From positions 1 through 51,344 of the forward strand of contig NZ_AFWF01000005.1 in the NCBI RefSeq assembly GCF_000222605.1: a stretch of 51,344 bases of DNA. Direction: 5' to 3'. This document shows, piece by piece, positions 46,793-51,344 of the stretch (position 1 is the first letter of the stretch; every line of letters starts with the position of its first letter). The stretch is from Vibrio ichthyoenteri ATCC 700023. GTDB taxonomy: Bacteria; Pseudomonadota; Gammaproteobacteria; Enterobacterales; Vibrionaceae. The notes below the pieces were generated by a model that saw nothing but the letters and a program-made list of their open reading frames with translations, was not told the DNA's origin and made no database searches. Position numbers and translations under genes: made by a program.

Positions 46793-47491
46793 TTAACGTT
46801 TTAGGTAGTGTTTATAGGTTATGGTTTCAGGTTTTGAGACAATCTTGGTGTATTCAAAGATGCGACCATCCGTGAGCTTACCGACCGAAAGAACTTGGAT
46901 TAGCGGCTTTCTCGGGCTGACACCGAGAATGTCACACATGTGTTTGTCGGGAATAATGGCTTCAAAATCTTGAAATGCGCCGTCAATTTCAAAGCCAAGA
47001 TCTTGTTCAAGGTATTGGTACTTTGAGCCTTCCATCGACATGACGTTCATTTTTGGATACATCGACATTGGCATGTAAGAATCTTCGTAAACCGATGGGG
47101 CGTCATTGATCAACTTAAAGCGTCGAATAAAGTAGACCTTTTCACCTGGTGTGATTTCGAGAATTTCTGCCAGCTCATCGTCAGCATCCATTAGGGTAAA
47201 TTCGCAAATCTTGTATTCGATCTTGGCACCAGTATCAATCAGATATTCACTGGTACTTTTTAGACTGAGCATTGAGCCGACCATGGTTTTGCCAATGATG
47301 GTGGAGCCTGCGCCTTGACGTTTCTCCACCATGCCTAATTTGACCAGCTCTTCAATGGCGTTACGAATGGTTATGCGGCTAACGGCGTAATGTGCCATCA
47401 ACTCTTTTTCGGTGGGTAGCGTGTCGCCGATAGTAAATTCATTTGAATCGATGCGGCTTTTCAGCTCTTGCATAACTTTCTTATACAACAT
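46793..47491 (-). CDS. GntR/HutC-family regulator of the alpha-glucoside genes
   Basis: A 232-residue regulator with an N-terminal winged helix (DTLPTEKELMAHYAVSRITI, RNAIEELVKLGMV) and a C-terminal UTRA ligand domain (KVYFIRRFKLINDAPSVYEDSY). UTRA domains often bind sugar phosphates, so maltose-6-phosphate or a related compound may be the signal. It is divergent from the PTS gene, which it probably controls. Start at ATG 47491 with GAGG 6 nt upstream; an earlier in-frame start at 47512 adds seven residues. Confidence 0.88.
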   Translation of the reverse strand: MLYKKVMQELKSRIDSNEFTIGDTLPTEKELMAHYAVSRITIRNAIEELVKLGMVEKRQGAGSTIIGKTMVGSMLSLKSTSEYLIDTGAKIEYKICEFTLMDADDELAEILEITPGEKVYFIRRFKLINDAPSVYEDSYMPMSMYPKMNVMSMEGSKYQYLEQDLGFEIDGAFQDFEAIIPDKHMCDILGVSPRKPLIQVLSVGKLTDGRIFEYTKIVSKPETITYKHYLKR

Positions 47492-47902
47492 AATTAACCT
47501 CTCTGAACTCACTCTTATTGCTCACTGGTACGTTCACCATTGAGTGCGCCCACTGATACCAATCATTTCACTTAATTATTCATAACAACAAAGTACACGT
47601 TGCTATTTGCTTTATTCAAGCAAGCCCAAGGAACGGGTGATGATGACGCAAAATTAGCACTCAAAATAGAACAAATCAATGACCTTTTGTTGATCTTAGT
47701 CGAAATCATATTTTCTATTGCGAATAAAGGTTATCAATATGTCCTATTTGGTGAGCTAAATCCCATTAAACATCCTTAATTTGTACTCGATCACGATTTG
47801 CTTATTATGTATTTGTCCTATTGGTTTTTTATGAGTAATTTAAATCCTGTCGAAAGACGGAACACTCTGGAACATATTAATAACAAATTTAAGGACCCTG
47901 CC
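47492..47902. other. Divergent control region of the GntR gene and PTS gene
   Basis: 411 bp without a clear gene. AACAAA / TTTGTT form a dyad around 47671-47691. A weak promoter TTGTAC-16 bp-TATTAT (47781-47808) faces the PTS gene. No CRP palindrome or sure GntR box was found. The open frame continues upstream of the chosen PTS start to 47798, but with a poor ribosome site there. Confidence 0.4.
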
Positions 47903-49534
47903 ATGTTGAGTGCGATACAACGATTAGGCGGAGCAATGTTTACCCCAGTTTTGCTGTTTCCATTTGTAGGGATACTAGTGGGTTTAACCATTGTTCTTAA
48001 AAACCCGGTATTTGTTGGTGATCTTGCTGATAAAAACGGATTGTATTATCAAGTGTTACAAGTCATTGAAGAAGGTGGTTGGACTATCTTCCGCAACATG
48101 GCGCTTTTGTTCGCGGTTGGCTTACCAATCGGTCTTGCGAAAACAGCTCATGCACGAGCGGTGATGGTAGTGATGGTTTCATACCTAACTTTTAACTACT
48201 TCGTTGGTGCGATGGGGGGTTTTTGGGGCGAGTTCTTCAACGTGGACTTCTCTCAGCCGATTGGCGGTACTTCGGGTTTAACTGAAATTGCGGGCATTAA
48301 GACCATTGATACCGGTATTTTTGGCGCGATCATTATTTCAGGCTTAGTGACCTGGATTCATAACCGCACATTTGAGAAACAATTGCCTTCCTATTTGGGT
48401 ATTTTCCAAGGCGCTTCTTATGTTGCAATGATCTCTTTCTTCGCCATGTTACCGGCGGCGTGGTTAACGCTATACGTATGGCCATCGATTCAACACGGCA
48501 TCTTAGGTCTACAAACTTTCATGGTTGAATCAGGCTCGTTTGGTGTTTGGCTTTATACCTTCCTCGAGCGAATCCTTATACCAACTGGTTTACACCACTT
48601 TGTGTATGCGCCTTTTGTTTACGGCAATATTGCGACGCCAAACGGCATTGCAGTGGACTGGTTTACTAACCTTGAAGCTTTCACACAATCTGGCCAAGCG
48701 ATGAAAGATCTGTTCCCTGCGGGTGGGTTTGCTCTGCACGGTAACTCAAAAATCTTTGGTTGTACTGGTATTGCTTTGGCGATGTACCACACGGCAAAAC
48801 CGGAAAACCGTAAAAAAGTAGCAGCGCTACTCATCCCGGCAACGTTAACTGCGGTTTTAGTGGGTATTACGGAACCTCTTGAATTTACTTTTCTATTCAT
48901 AGCGCCTTGGTTGTTTGCAATTCACGCTGTCCTTGCTGGTGCAATGGCAATGGTGATGTATAGCTTTGGTGTGGTTGGAAACATGGGTGGCGGCTTGATT
49001 GAATTTGCTACCGGTAACTGGATTCCTTTACTTGGTAATCACACCAGTATGGTTGTGGCGCAAATAGCGATAGGTCTTTGTTTTACCGTTATTTACTACT
49101 TCACCTTCAGATTCCTTATTGTGAAATTTGATGTGCCAATTGCTGGCCGCGGTGATGCTGAAATGAAGCTACATAACAAAGAAGATTTCAATAAAAAGCA
49201 CGGTATTACTGGCAAAGGTCAACAAGGTACAAGCCCGTTACAAATTCAAGCGATTGAAACACTAGAAGGGTTAGGTGGTGTGGCAAACCTTGAAGATTTG
49301 AGCAACTGCGCGACCCGTTTACGAGTGACTGTTGTTGACCCAGACAAAGTTCAATCAGCGGAGTACTTCATGAGTACAGGTGCGGTGAACTTAGTGAAAA
49401 ACGGCAAAGCGGTACAAGTGATTATCGGTCTGAGTGTCCCTCAGCTTCGAGAAGAATGTGAAAAGATCGTCAGTGCTTACAAAGAAGAACAAAAAGCATT
49501 GGCGGAAGAGCTAACACTCAGTACGGCAAACTAA
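47903..49534 (+). CDS. PTS alpha-glucoside EIICB transporter (AglA/GlvC type)
   Basis: Imports and phosphorylates an alpha-glucoside, probably maltose or a related disaccharide. EIIC (residues about 1-420) has about ten spans and the conserved GITEPLEFTFLF; EIIB follows with the phospho-Cys in LSNCATRLRVTV. No EIIA is present, so it must use EIIA-Glc. Start at ATG 47903 (MLSAIQRLGGAMFTPVLLFP, as in AglA, 543 residues), with AAGGA 8 nt upstream. In-frame starts at 47831 or earlier would add a polar extension with no good ribosome site. Confidence 0.9.
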   Translation: MLSAIQRLGGAMFTPVLLFPFVGILVGLTIVLKNPVFVGDLADKNGLYYQVLQVIEEGGWTIFRNMALLFAVGLPIGLAKTAHARAVMVVMVSYLTFNYFVGAMGGFWGEFFNVDFSQPIGGTSGLTEIAGIKTIDTGIFGAIIISGLVTWIHNRTFEKQLPSYLGIFQGASYVAMISFFAMLPAAWLTLYVWPSIQHGILGLQTFMVESGSFGVWLYTFLERILIPTGLHHFVYAPFVYGNIATPNGIAVDWFTNLEAFTQSGQAMKDLFPAGGFALHGNSKIFGCTGIALAMYHTAKPENRKKVAALLIPATLTAVLVGITEPLEFTFLFIAPWLFAIHAVLAGAMAMVMYSFGVVGNMGGGLIEFATGNWIPLLGNHTSMVVAQIAIGLCFTVIYYFTFRFLIVKFDVPIAGRGDAEMKLHNKEDFNKKHGITGKGQQGTSPLQIQAIETLEGLGGVANLEDLSNCATRLRVTVVDPDKVQSAEYFMSTGAVNLVKNGKAVQVIIGLSVPQLREECEKIVSAYKEEQKALAEELTLSTAN

Positions 49535-49634
49535 AACAACGGTTATAGAGATACAACGGCTTAAAAAAATTTAGTAACACATATCAATATTCAAAACCAA
49601 TTTATTCGGGCGGAAATAATCCCGCCTACCTTAA

Positions 49635-50984
<1,350 letters not shown>

Positions 50985-50998
50985 TTTAATCGATGATC

Positions 50999-51026
50999 AA
51001 TGCCCTGCATATGCGGGGCATTTTTA
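50999..51026 (+). terminator. Terminator of the alpha-glucoside operon
   Basis: ATGCCC and GGGCAT pair around GCATATGC-type inner sequence and run into TTTTT, 14 bp past the glucosidase stop and 14 bp before the next gene. Confidence 0.75.
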
Positions 51027-51039
51027 TAGGTATAACATA

Positions 51040-51327
51040 ATGATTGATGTCACTATTCTCGGCTACATCGCCGCTTTTTGTACCACTTGCTCCTTTGTTC
51101 CTCAAGTTCTGCATATTCTAAAAACGGGCGATACCGCTTCGATTTCACTGGCGATGTACAGTTGTTTTGTCCTGGGCGTATTTCTGTGGCTAATCTATGG
51201 TATTGCGATGCAGGATTGGCCAATTATTATCGCCAATGCGATAACCTTAATGTTGGCGAGCATGATTCTGTTGCTAAAAATCCGCGATGTTCTCAGAGCG
51301 CGGAAAACACCTCAATTAAGCGTCTAG
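51040..51327 (+). CDS. SemiSWEET sugar transporter
   Basis: A 95-residue protein with three membrane spans and the PQ-loop motif CSFVPQVLHILKTGDTASIS, as in bacterial SemiSWEETs, which dimerise to carry sugars such as glucose or sucrose along a gradient. The length and motif are complete. It follows the alpha-glucoside operon terminator closely, so it may be expressed by read-through and handle the glucose released by the GH4 enzyme; this is inferred. The AGG ribosome site is weak. Confidence 0.9.
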   Translation: MIDVTILGYIAAFCTTCSFVPQVLHILKTGDTASISLAMYSCFVLGVFLWLIYGIAMQDWPIIIANAITLMLASMILLLKIRDVLRARKTPQLSV

Positions 51328-51344
51328 TTAACGCGGTTATGTTC

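Overview
This window is a stretch of Vibrio chromosome, most likely chromosome 1. The evidence is the gene order flhA-flhF-flhG-fliA-cheY-cheZ-cheA-cheB-parC-parP-cheW, an AphB-type LysR regulator, two adjacent FadL porins, the MlaA/ccm neighbourhood and the dnaX-ybaB-recR block. Nearly all of it is core genome. The least ordinary parts are the repeat-rich edges (1-333 and about 45271-45915) and the sugar cluster at the right end. No tRNA, rRNA, insertion sequence, prophage or CRISPR array was seen.

Layout. 1-333: an inverted copy of a dispersed intergenic repeat, the argS terminator and a 7-bp tandem array touching the argS stop. 332-6358: argS (-), a YecM-like VOC protein (+), an M16 insulinase-type protease (-) and sixA (+). 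6401-19214: one long flagellar/chemotaxis operon with a sigma-54 promoter in front of flhA and a strong terminator after a DUF2802 gene. It supplies the export gate (FlhA), polar number and placement control (FlhF, FlhG), sigma-28 (FliA), the chemotaxis core (CheY, CheZ, CheA, CheB, CheW) and the ParC/ParP system that keeps arrays at the pole. 19346-26498: the complete cytochrome c maturation operon ccmABCDEFGHI. 26514-27275: mlaA, whose start lies only 16 bp beyond the ccm terminator.

27370-35897 looks like a fatty-acid block. It holds two FadL porins (-), an ECF sigma factor overlapping a DUF3379 membrane protein (-), and fadI-fadJ (+). Three FadR-like operators lie in front of the two fadL genes and fadIJ. 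Between the sigma gene and fadI there is a free-standing candidate small RNA (32077-32236): a -10 box, three hairpins and a terminator with a nine-T run, with no ORF. 36043-37331 is a stand-alone trpB with a TrpR-type operator at its predicted transcription start. Then come a nitroreductase, aphB (-), an RssB-like response regulator, a 44-codon membrane ORF followed in the same frame by a YbaN (DUF454) gene that lacks a normal start codon, apt, dnaX with an in-frame A AAA AAG frameshift heptamer, ybaB and recR. After the repeat cluster come aqpZ (-), a GntR/UTRA regulator (-), a PTS EIICB for alpha-glucosides, a GH4 6-phospho-alpha-glucosidase and a SemiSWEET transporter.

How they work together: the flagellar/Che/Par genes build and steer one polar flagellum, and the ccm genes attach haem to periplasmic c-type cytochromes. 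FadL imports long-chain fatty acids that FadI/FadJ degrade, and FadR (encoded elsewhere) probably controls both steps. The right-hand PTS/GH4 pair imports and cleaves maltose-like sugars under the divergent GntR regulator. All calls come from reading the sequence and from knowledge of the families; no database search was run.
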